64,000 nucleotides of DNA from Spiroplasma culicicola AES-1 (GTDB lineage: Bacteria > Bacillota_I > Bacilli_A > Mycoplasmatales > Mycoplasmataceae). The stretch lies in assembly GCF_000565175.1 (NCBI RefSeq), contig NZ_CP006681.1:186001-250000 (forward strand). The letters run 5' to 3'. The position numbers were made by a program, and so were the translations under genes. Below the pieces are notes generated by a model. That model ran no database searches. It saw only the letters and a program-made list of their open reading frames with translations, and had not been told where the DNA came from. The number at the start of each line of letters is the position of its first letter. The stretch's first letter is position 1. Below are positions 55,435 to 64,000 of the stretch, one piece after another.

Positions 55435-55473
55435 ATTTTTTCTTTCTCCTATTTTTCATTCATCACTTTTATT

Positions 55474-56565
55474 TTATCAATCTTTTCCCACAATTATGTC
55501 AACAACAGCTTTAAATTCATAGTGTTTACTATGAGGTACTTTTCTAATATGATAATCTTTAACAACTTCATCAAAAATCATTACAAACTCAGGATCTTGA
55601 ATATCTTCAAATTCTGGTTTTATGATGAAATAAACTCTTGAAAATGTAAAAATTGGAAAACGTGCAATATATTCAAAGATTTTCTTTTTTAATTCACGAT
55701 AACGTGGATGAGGTTCTTTCATAATTGCTGCTTTAACTTTAAAAACCATGTCAGTTGCAGCATTAAAAGTTTTAATGTTTGATTCTAATTGATAAATTAA
55801 TAAATCTAAAAAGAAACCAATTCATTTTTGATAATCAGCACTTTTATCTAACTTTGCAAGTTCTTGATAATATAAAAATTGATCATGTAAAATAGCTTTT
55901 GAAATGTAAAAATAAGGTTTACTTGTTAATTGATATTTATTTAAAACAAGATTAAATAAGATTCTCCCAGTTCTTCCATTCCCGTCTGTAAAAGGGTGGA
56001 TTTTTTCAAAGTATGCATGTGTAATGGCTCCACGAACTAATGCTTCTAAAATAGCACTACATCCTTTAAAAGGTTCACTATCATTTAATCAATCAATAAA
56101 TTCTTTCATATACTCAGGAACTGCATATGGAGGTGGTGGAAAGTGGTTTGCAATTTGAACTTGCTTAACTCTTCACATTCCTGGACTAGCATTAACAGCA
56201 TCAACTGACATCATATTTTCAAATAAATCTCGATGAATATCTAAAATTAATTCTTCTGAAAAGACAGGATTTGCTCGGATTCTTTCGTCTGCTTTTTTTA
56301 ATGAATTGACATAGTTTGATATTTTTTTACTAGTTGGTGTATCTTGAGCTAAAAGTTCGACATCATTTGTATCTATTCCTTCAATCATATTGGAATGACG
56401 TGCTTCATATTTTAAAAGTTGCATTGATAAAAATTGTGTGTCAAAAGGTGAGTGATTTAAGTAGTTATTATATTGCATAAATAATTGAATTATTTTTGCA
56501 GCTTTTTCTTCAAAAGAAAAAGGATTAAAAGTTATATCTCTAATTGAATACAATTTATCACTCAT
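55474..56565 (-). CDS. Fic-domain AMPylase-type protein
   Basis: 363 aa. The core motif HPFTDGNGRTGR is complete at residues 190-201. An N-terminal inhibitory motif SNMIEG (58-63) matches the [S/T]xxxE[G/N] pattern of class II Fic proteins, so self-inhibition is expected. C-terminal residues 275-360 look like a winged helix (FTFSRVYFIIKPEFEDI). Transfers AMP or another nucleotide to target proteins. Target not known. RBS AGAGGTA. Confidence 0.92.
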
Positions 56566-56784
56566 AATTTACCTCTAAAAAATTTTATTTAAATAATTAT
56601 ACCATAAAAAACCCCTTATTTATTGGTTATATTACTAGAAGTCAGAGTTTATGAGGGTTTTATTATTTTATAAATGTTATATAATAATTTTGTATACGGT
56701 TTACCGAAAAATAATTTTAGTTTTGAAAAAAATTATAGATGATATCAATTTTAACCAGAATAAGAATAGAAAGAAGGTGTTGTA

Positions 56785-57315
56785 ATGGACAATCTACAAC
56801 CCGGCGATCAAGTTCTTATTCATGCATATAAACACAACGGAAATTTATATAGGTCATGAGAAAACGCAACTGTTTTTGAATCAACCGAAGACTATTTAAT
56901 TTTAATTAATGAAGAAGTGTTAATTACAGAACTTAATGGGAGAAAGTGAAAAACAAATGAACCCGCAATATGATTCTTTTTTAAGAAACACTGATATAAC
57001 ATAATATGTATGTTTAAAGAACGTGGTATAAATTATTATTGTAATTTAGCTTCACCGTATATTATAGAAGCAAATACAGTTAAATATATTGATTACGATT
57101 TGGATGTAAAAGTTTTTAATGATGGAAGTTATAAGATTTTAGATTTAAAAGAATTTAATCGCAATCGCATTAGTTATAAATATTCACGCTCAATTATTGA
57201 AACTCTTTGAGAGAATGTTGATGAATTAAAACGACTAATTAAGGCTAAAGAAGAACACTTTGACCATGATTATGTTAAACAAAAATGAAAAGAGTATGAA
57301 AATATAGATAAATAA
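56785..57315 (+). CDS. DUF402 family nucleoside di-/triphosphatase
   Basis: 176 aa, the usual length of the DUF402/Ntdp family. Conserved blocks GDQVLIHAYKHNG and RSWENATV, then WFFFKKHWYNII, GINYYCNLASP and YIDYDLDVKVF with the metal-binding Asp and Glu residues. Hydrolyses nucleoside di- and triphosphates. Divergent from fic, with a 219-base gap holding the palindrome CGGTTTACCG (56698-56707). RBS AAGAAGGTG. Confidence 0.87.
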
Positions 57316-57346
57316 AAGCAACTTTATTAAAGTTGCTTTTATTTTT
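57314..57346. terminator. Terminator between DUF402 and ogt genes
   Basis: AAAAGCAACTTTA pairs with TAAAGTTGCTTTT, followed by ATTTTT. It shares its stem core with the terminator at 5492. Confidence 0.85.
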
Positions 57347-57836
57347 AATTATTACTTTCAAATTTTTGTAGTTTAATTTTAATTTCTTTTCCAGATCGAA
57401 ATTTAACTTCACCATTTTTACTAATAATTCTGTGACAAGGGATTAGTAGTAAAATAGGATTTTGGGCAACAGCTGTTGCAACAGCACGAATTGCAGTTGG
57501 TTGATTAATTCTTTGTGCTAATTGTTGATAAGTTATATATTCTCCATAATCTAATTTCAACATTTCATTTCAGACTTGTTGTCTAAATTTTGTTCCAAAA
57601 TGATTAAAATCATTTATTTCTAGATTTAATTTCTTTTTATTGAAATAATTTTCAATCAAATCTAGATGTTTTTTATCAATTTTTGTTTCATCTTCAATTA
57701 ATTCAAATTTATTTTGATCGAATCATGAATAAATTTCATCATTATTTAATCCTAAATAGCAAATTTTGTCTTCATTAACTCCAACTATTAGATTAAAATC
57801 ATTTATTTTTAATTTTTGATAATATATTGTTTTCAT
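57345..57836 (-). CDS. ogt: Methylated-DNA-protein cysteine methyltransferase
   Basis: 163 aa. The alkyl-accepting Cys134 lies in LLIPCHRII (PCHR). The recognition helix region YQQLAQRINQPTAIRAV and the KFRSGKEIK stretch are intact. It repairs O6-alkylguanine directly. Length typical of Ogt. Convergent with the DUF402 gene. RBS is weak (GAAAGAAG). Confidence 0.93.
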
Positions 57837-57882
57837 TTATTTGCTTCTTTCATTTTTAAGTTTAAGCATTAAAATTTAATAA

Positions 57883-58734
57883 TTATTGGTTTACACAACC
57901 CAGTAATGTAGCATCCAATAAGTCTTTTGCAAACTCAAATTGAGTTTTATATTTAATATCATCTGTAACTTCTCATATTCTTGGTCACATTTTTTCAAAG
58001 AATTCTTTATTGTTTTCAACAACACTACCTCCAAGAACAATAATTTTTGGATTTAAAAAGTAAATTGCAGTAGAAATAAATTGTACAAAGCGATTTGCAT
58101 ATTCTTTAAAAAAATCATTAACAATTTGATTACTATTAGAATTTAAAATTTCAAAAGCTTCGCGTGCATCTTTTACATCTAGTCCCAATTTTTGTAATTG
58201 CTTTGGAATATTAATTCCACTAGCAAAATATTCAATTCCAGTACGTTCTTTATCATTATTGGAAGTTAATTGTGGATTTGCATTTGCAACTTCACAAGCA
58301 GTATTTGAAAAACCTGTAAATATCTTATTGTTAATAACAAAACCACTTCCAATACCAGTTGATACTGTAAAATATAATAAATTATCTGTTTTTCTAATAA
58401 CTGTTTGTCCCAAAGCAGCTACATTGGCATCATTTTCTAACATTACTTTTACTTTAAATTCTTGTTCAAATAGTTCCTTTATCTTGATATCTTTTCAACC
58501 TTTTAAATTTGGTGTTTCAAGAACGATTCCGTTTTTAACATCAAGAGGGCCAGGCATACATATTCCAATTAACTCAATTGTGTCATTAACTTTATTGATG
58601 TATTTTTTTAAAGTAACAAAAGTATCATTAAAATCTTTAGCATTAGTTGCAAAAACCTCAAGATCACTTATTTTATTGTCAATAACTTTGGCAATTCTTG
58701 TAGAAGTACCTCCAATATCAATTGCTATTTTCAT
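57883..58734 (-). CDS. ROK-family sugar kinase, zinc motif absent
   Basis: 283 aa. The phosphate-1 motif DIGGTSTR, GICMPGPLD, ENDANVAALG (catalytic Asp) and the STGIGSGFVI adenosine loop mark a ROK glucokinase-like protein. The usual GEIGH and CxCGxxGCxE zinc-binding segment is replaced by CEVANANPQLTSNND-like sequence without that Cys set. Sugar specificity is thus uncertain. RBS AGGAGATAAG. Confidence 0.82.
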
Positions 58735-58828
58735 TATTCTTATCTCCTCATATTCTTAATTTTAAATTAATTTTTAAATAGTTTATATTGATAATTATTT
58801 TATTTTTTGTACAATTTCACATTTTTGA

Positions 58829-58870
58829 TGACGATAACTATAATAGGGAAATAAAGTTAATTTCCCTTTT
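58829..58870 (+). promoter_or_regulatory. Conserved promoter-hairpin element (copy C)
   Basis: TGACGATAAC then TATAAT (58839-58844) and an inverted repeat AGGGAAAT/ATTTCCCT (58845-58852 with 58860-58867) followed by TTT. Same order as copies A and B, but the stem sequence is different. Confidence 0.55.
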
Positions 58871-58895
58871 AATTGTCGTTTAAGGGAGGAAATAT

Positions 58896-59375
58896 ATGAA
58901 AAATGACCAAAATAATAAAAATTTTATTCTTAAGAAAGGAATTCAGGTGCACTTTGTTAATGTTGAAGATAATTTCGTGAAACAATGATTATTTCAAGAT
59001 ATTTTTGATGTTGATAAAGACTATATTTTATTTACAACATTTATGGAACAAAAGTTTGATGTAGTTTTTGATCATGTTAACTTGACAGGACTAAATTCAA
59101 AAAGCAATGATATAATGCTTATGGAAGCAAAAGAAATTATTGAATTTAATAATTATATTGCTTCTTATAATAAACTAATCACAATAGGTAAAGGTGAACA
59201 AATGCCAAAATTAACAAAACAATGTGAAAGACTTTATGCAGAGCAAAAAGTTGAATTGGCTAATCAAAAAGTTGAATTAGCTAATCAAAAACTTATAAAT
59301 ATCAAATATGAAACCGAAATTGAAAATTTAAAATTAGTGCTTAAAAAACACGGAATTGATCCAAATGGTAAATAA
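58896..59375 (+). CDS. Small coiled-coil protein, paralogue C
   Basis: 159 aa. Same family as 95-517 and 28233-28703: FTTFMEQKFDVVFD, EIIEFNNYIASYNK, PKLTKQCERLYAEQ, then a coiled-coil tail. In the tail a 21-bp unit is repeated in tandem (59248-59268 and 59269-59289), giving KVELANQ twice. RBS GGGAGGA. Terminator 22 bases after the stop. Function unknown. Confidence 0.8.
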
Positions 59376-59397
59376 AATTATTAAATTAATATATTAC

Positions 59398-59423
59398 AAA
59401 AGAATGAGTAGATCATTCTTTTT
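59398..59423 (+). terminator. Rho-independent terminator
   Basis: AAAAGAATGA pairs with TCATTCTTTT around GTAGA. Ends the paralogue C gene. Confidence 0.82.
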
Positions 59424-59511
59424 AATTTCATAAATTATTTTGAAATATATTTAAATAACTTTATTTTCAAGTAAAATTAACTATGAATGTTTTACAAAAA
59501 GGGGGCAAATT

Positions 59512-61314
59512 ATGGATAAATCAAAAATTAGAAATTTTAGTATAATTGCCCATATTGATCATGGTAAATCTACTTTAGCAGATCGTCTTTTAGAACTAAC
59601 AGGTAGTGTTGAAAAAAGAGAAATGCAAGCACAACTATTAGATTCTATGGATATTGAAAGAGAACGTGGAATTACTATTAAACTAAACTCTGTTCAATTA
59701 AAATATAAGGCAAAAGATGGAAATGAATATGTTTTTCATTTAATTGATACTCCTGGACACGTTGATTTTACTTATGAAGTTTCAAGAAGTTTAGCGGCTT
59801 GTGAAGGAGCTTTACTTGTAGTTGATGCAAGTCAAGGGATTGAAGCACAAACTTTAGCAAACGTATATTTAGCTTTAGATAATGATTTAGAAATTATCCC
59901 AATTATTAATAAAGTAGATTTGCCAGCAGCAGAACCAGAAAGAGTTAAAGAAGAAATTGAATCAGTTATAGGGATTGATTGCTCAAATGCTCCAATGATT
60001 AGTGCTAAAACTGGTTTAAATGTTGAAGATGTTTTAGAAGCAATTGTCAATTATATTCCTTTTCCATTGGATGCAGATGATTCAAAACCATTAAAGGCTT
60101 TAATTTTTGATTCATATTATGATAAATATCGTGGAGTAATGGTTTCAATTCGAATTGTTGAAGGAACTGTTAAAGTTGGCCAACAAATTAAAATGATGCA
60201 ATCGGGTGCAGTTTATGAAGTAACAGAATTAGGAGTCAAAACTCCTTTTGAAGTTAGAAAAGATTCTTTAGAAGCGGGAGAAGTTGGATGATTAGCTGCT
60301 TCAATTAAAACAGTTCGTGATGTTCATGTTGGAGATACAATTACTACAAAAGAAAATCCAGCAACAGAAGCATTACATGGATATAAACAATTAAATCCAA
60401 TGGTTTATTGTGGAATTTATCCAGTTGATACTGCTAAATATAAGGATTTAAAAGAGGCATTAGAAAAAATTAGTTTAAGTGATGCAAGTTTAGTTTATGA
60501 AGCTGAAAGTTCACAATCATTGGGATTTGGCTTTAGATGTGGTTTTTTAGGATTATTACATATGGATGTTATTCAAGAACGTCTTGAAAGAGAATATGAC
60601 CTAACTTTAATTGCTACAGCGCCTTCAGTAATTTATAAAGTCAATTTAACAGATGGAACAACAATTGAAATAGATAATCCTGCTTTTTTACCTGAACCTC
60701 AAAAAATTAATACAATTGAAGAACCGTATGTAAGAGTTTCAATTATGACTCCAGATCAATATCTTGGAGATTTAATGGGATTGTGTCAAGATAAACGTGG
60801 AAATTATTTAAACATTGATTATATTGATGACACAAGAAGAACATTAATATATGAAATGCCTTTAAATGAAATTGTTTTTGATTTCTTTAATAAGTTAAAA
60901 TCAATTTCAAAAGGTTATGCTTCATTTGACTATGAATTAATTGGTTATAAAGTTTCAAAATTAGTAAAAATGGATATCTTATTAAATGGAGATATTGTTG
61001 ATGCGCTTTCAACAATTGTACACAAAGATTTTGCCTATCATCGTGGTAAAGTGCTAACAGAAAAGTTAAAAGAAATTATTCCTAGACAAAATTTTGAAGT
61101 TCCAATTCAAGCTGCAATTGGAAGTAAAATTATTGCAAGAGAAACAATTAAAGCAATGCGAAAAAATGTACTTGCAAAATGTTATGGGGGAGATATTTCT
61201 CGTAAGAAAAAATTATTAGAAAAACAAAAAGAAGGTAAAAAACGTATGAAAGCAATTGGATCTGTTGAAGTTCCCCAAGAAGCGTTTATTGCAGTCTTAA
61301 AATTAGATGATTAA
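59512..61314 (+). CDS. lepA: Elongation factor 4 (ribosomal back-translocase)
   Basis: 600 aa, full length. G-domain motifs AHIDHGKST (13-21), RGITIK, DTPGH, NKVD and SAKTG. LepA-specific C-terminal end with [20 protein letters not shown] GTPase acting on stalled or mistranslocated ribosomes. RBS AAAGGGGG. The GNAT gene starts 20 bases later. Confidence 0.98.
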
Positions 61315-61334
61315 AAGAAGGAAGTAATATATTT

Positions 61335-61778
61335 ATGAATTTAAATTTTCTCGTTGATTATGGGATTGAAAATGAAATTTTTCAATCTGCATTAGAAATT
61401 AGAACTAAAGTATTTGTTGAAGAACAAGAAGTTGATTTAGAGTTAGAGCAAGATTCATATGACAATACAAGTTTTCATGTATTAGGTTTAAATGAAAATA
61501 ATGAACCAGTTTGTTGTGCAAGAATTTTAAAGCAAGATGATGGATGACATTGAGGAAGAATTGCTGTTAAAAAAGAATTTAGAAATCTTAAATTAGGAAA
61601 TCAATTATTAAAATTCTTAGAAGAATATTCAAAAGATGTTTTAGATCTTTCAAAAATTGTTTTAAATGCTCAAGTTTATGCGATTAAATTTTATGAAAAG
61701 AATGGTTTTACTGTTGAAGGAGAACAATTTCTTGAAGATGGAATTGATCATATTAAAATGACTAAAACTATTAAATAA
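61335..61778 (+). CDS. GNAT family acetyltransferase (ElaA-like)
   Basis: 147 aa. RTKVFVEEQEVDLELEQD, then ARILKQDDG, the acetyl-CoA loop RIAVKKEFRNLKLGNQLL and YEKNGF near the end. Fits the ElaA/YjcF type. Acceptor unknown. Likely cotranscribed with lepA. Confidence 0.87.
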
Positions 61779-61812
61779 AAAAGTGAATTCCACAATAAGA
61801 ATTCACTTTTTT
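61779..61812. terminator. Bidirectional terminator
   Basis: AAGTGAATTC pairs with GAATTCACTT around CACAATAA, with T runs both ways. Ends the GNAT gene (+) and the reductase gene (-), whose stop codon touches the stem. Confidence 0.85.
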
Positions 61813-62617
61813 ATTTTTGATAATATTCATCTAATAAAGCAATTGGATACATTTCTGAAAATTTATTTTTATAGATATTTATAGATTTTAAGTAATTTAA
61901 ATCTTGTTCATTTAATTTAACAATTGGATCATTAAAGTTACTTGTAATATGATCACTATTGCTTGAACTAATGATTGGAGAAATTTGCATTTCTAAGGCA
62001 AAACTTTTACAAATTCCAACAATACTTGTATTTTGTTTTTTGGCTATGTCTATCACATTGTGATCATTAAAAACTTGAGCAACAATAGTATATCCTTGTA
62101 CTTCAATATCATTTTCAGTAGCAAAAGTAATGCGATCATATCTTTGATTAATCGGTGAAAACTCTATTTGGTTAATTTCGGGTTTCACACCAGTTGATTT
62201 TCAAAGATAAATGATTTGATCTTTTTCGTAGTTAGAAACTCCAATTTGTTTAACTATTCCTTTTTCTTTTAACTTTATTAGTTCTTTTCAAGCTTGTAAA
62301 TCATTTTCCAAATTTAATGAAGGTCTATGTAATAATATTGAATCTAAATAATCAATATTTACCTCTTCTAAAATTTTATTAACAGCATTAACTGTATCAT
62401 TTTTATCGATGTCCTTAGTTCAAACTTTTGATTGAATAAAGATTTCTTCACGTTTATTGGTTTTAAATCATTGATTAAAAGCCTCACCAATTAATTTTTG
62501 ATTTCCATAAATTTGTGCTAAATCAAAATTTCTATATCCAACTTCAAGTGCTTTTAAAATGGCAGAAGTTGTTTTTTCATGTTTCATCATTGTTCCAAAA
62601 ATTAATTTATTTTTCAT
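61811..62617 (-). CDS. Aldo/keto reductase
   Basis: 268 aa. Catalytic tetrad is visible: Asp32 and Tyr37 in RNFDLAQIYGN, Lys64 in IQSKVW, His97 in LLHRPS. GVSNYEKDQI and NQIEFSPINQR follow the usual pattern. NADPH-dependent carbonyl reduction. Several UGA-Trp. RBS AAAGGATGA. Natural substrate unknown. Confidence 0.9.
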
Positions 62618-62724
62618 TATTATCATCCTTTCTTAATAATTTTAGTCTTATTAATATATGAATAGTAGTTTAATTATAATTTTATTTTGGAAAATGACTG
62701 CAAACTATAACATCTATAACTTGC

Positions 62725-62740
62725 TTTTTTTTTTTTTTTT
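62725..62740 (+). repeat. Homopolymer tract of 16 T upstream of a membrane protein
   Basis: Sixteen consecutive T lie 31 bases before the start of the gene at 62772, between a TTGCTT-like and a TATCTA-like hexamer. Such tracts in mollicute promoters can vary in length and alter spacing. Confidence 0.6.
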
Positions 62741-62771
62741 ATCTAAACTCAACAATAATGAGGGGATAAAA

Positions 62772-63476
62772 ATGAGCAAAAAATCACTTTTAATAATTTT
62801 TATAGGTTGAATTTTAATTTCAATACCTGATTATTTTGCTTCAAGCAGCAAAATATTTTTAATATTTTCAATTATTAAATTATCTCTTTGATTATTATGT
62901 TCAATAAGTATAATAGTTTACTTGTCTCTCAAATTTATTAATGCTACAGATCATTATATTTTTTCAAATAGAAACATTACTCTTGTTATTAAAAATGCTC
63001 TTTTTGAAGAAATAATTTCAGTTATTAGAGTCTTAGTTTATGGAATACCTTTTATATTAATAGGTTTTTTTACATTAATTTCATTAGACCAAAAAACTGC
63101 AATTATTTCTTCATTTCAAATTAAAATCATTAGAATGCCTTTATCGTTATTACTTTTTTCTTTTATGAGTGCATGAATTACTATTTCAATTTTTAGTGTA
63201 ATTTTATATTTACTATATTTTATAGCTATAAAAAGTATTATAAATGAAATCAAAAAAAGAAATAAAAAATTAGATAAAGAAATGAATAAACAAAATAATT
63301 ATTTTTCTTGAGTTGATATACATATAAGTTTTATGATAGCTTTAGTGAAAATACAAGAATATATTTTTACTCTATTTAAATTTAATAAAAATAATATTGA
63401 TATTATTTACAAAGTCAAAAATTCTGTTTATCTAATAGAAAGTAAAAAGAGATTTAATCCTCCATTAATTTTTTAA
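62772..63476 (+). CDS. Hypothetical membrane protein
   Basis: 234 aa. Four hydrophobic segments (about residues 8-25, 35-55, 85-110 and 130-155), then a basic linker and a soluble C-terminal stretch of about 75 residues. No known domain. RBS GAGGGGAT. It stands behind the T16 tract and 64 bases before a lipoprotein gene. Confidence 0.75.
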
Positions 63477-63540
63477 TCTTTTAAATGTGTTTTTTTATGT
63501 TAATAAAAATAAACTTAAAAAATTAAAAGGAGAATTAAAA

Positions 63541-64000
63541 ATGAAAAAATTATTAAATGCACTTGCTGTGATGTCAATTGTGACTCCTAGTATCAGTGCA
63601 ACTGTAGCGTGTGGAAACGGAAATGGGTCAGGTGATAATCCAGATCCAAGTGATATGACTCAACTTCAAAAAGATATGATTGATGGTGCAGACTTTATGA
63701 CACGATTAATCCTTGCGGGAAGACATGAAAATTTAAATTATAATGTAAATGAAATTTTATCAATCTTTTTAACACCTTTATCAACAGCATTATACTTACC
63801 TATTAATTACAATAATTCTGAAGGAAAACCAGTTAATTTATCAACTGATGTTTTAAAATATGGTCAATTATTGGCTCCACAATTGAGAAACTTTGATAAT
63901 AATGGTTATGCTGGAATATTTGCAAGTTATATTATGGGAATGTATGATAATAACTTTTATCAATCATTTTTAAAGTCTGGTAATAAGGATGGAGGTTATT
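63541..64000 (+). CDS. Lipoprotein, 3' end beyond the window
   Basis: At least 153 residues visible, running off the window. Lipobox TVAC with Cys24 after MKKLLNALAVMSIVTPS. The mature part begins with a Gly/Asn/Asp-rich linker and then a helical segment (TQLQKDMIDGADFMTRL). This is the entomoplasma-type large surface lipoprotein layout. RBS AAAAGGAG. Confidence 0.85.
   Translation, partial: MKKLLNALAVMSIVTPSISATVACGNGNGSGDNPDPSDMTQLQKDMIDGADFMTRLILAGRHENLNYNVNEILSIFLTPLSTALYLPINYNNSEGKPVNLSTDVLKYGQLLAPQLRNFDNNGYAGIFASYIMGMYDNNFYQSFLKSGNKDGGY

Noticed and set aside
1-64000. CRISPR array, prophage, insertion sequence
   Set aside because: No regular direct-repeat array, no transposase or integrase motifs and no phage structural genes were seen.

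Overview
The window is a piece of an AT-rich Mollicutes chromosome. Almost every long reading frame contains in-frame UGA codons where conserved Trp is expected (LeuS, CitF, FolD, Fic, GpmI and others), so genetic code 4 applies. Gene content (glycolysis, formate-THF ligase, ABC exporters beside short lipoproteins, no cell-wall genes) and a purine-riboswitch-class RNA suggest Entomoplasmatales (Mesoplasma/Entomoplasma/Spiroplasma-like). The genus is an inference. All coordinates below join the UGA-split reading frames into full genes.

Layout. 1-5.5 kb: a small coiled-coil protein (one of three paralogues here), leuS, a frameshifted secreted-protein relic and an ABC exporter pair. 5.56-13.97 kb: a citrate-fermentation locus. 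It holds a two-site palindromic operator/promoter, a 2-hydroxycarboxylate transporter with a long coiled-coil N-terminus, citD-citE-citF, a CitX-GntR fusion, citC, convergent citG and a KDPG/KHG aldolase-type gene that could decarboxylate oxaloacetate. 13.96-17.4 kb: a degenerate ABC ATPase, two permeases and a lipoprotein.

17.5-27.2 kb is the most unusual block: one tightly packed operon of five genes (about 9.6 kb). It encodes a 1281-aa SF1 helicase, a 756-aa protein of unknown function, a 363-aa coiled-coil protein, a two-module AAA+ protein (inactive first module, ClpB-like second) and an NrdG-like radical SAM protein. I regard it as a candidate uncharacterised multi-gene NTP-dependent system. 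A 125-nt structured RNA candidate follows at 27.2 kb.

27.4-38.9 kb holds nitroreductase, the second coiled-coil paralogue, a large transporter with a leader ORF and hairpin, folD and fhs (one-carbon metabolism), argS, a lipase-like hydrolase, an amino-acid permease and NADH oxidase. 39-41.6 kb is an FtsX/LolD-type ABC operon. 42.4-46.5 kb is carbohydrate metabolism (nagB, tpiA, HAD phosphatase, gpmI). 46.6-47.0 kb has no protein gene but carries a purine (guanine-type) aptamer followed by a structured, terminator-ended noncoding transcript. 47-52.2 kb holds a YumC-like flavin reductase, tsaE-tsaB and a third ABC exporter/secreted-protein set. 52.3-64 kb holds tRNA-Ser(GCU), an unknown gene coupled to proS, HAD, Fic, DUF402, ogt, a ROK kinase, the third paralogue, lepA, GNAT, an aldo/keto reductase, a membrane protein behind a T16 tract and the start of a lipoprotein cut by the window end.

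No IS element, prophage, CRISPR array or replication origin was recognised.
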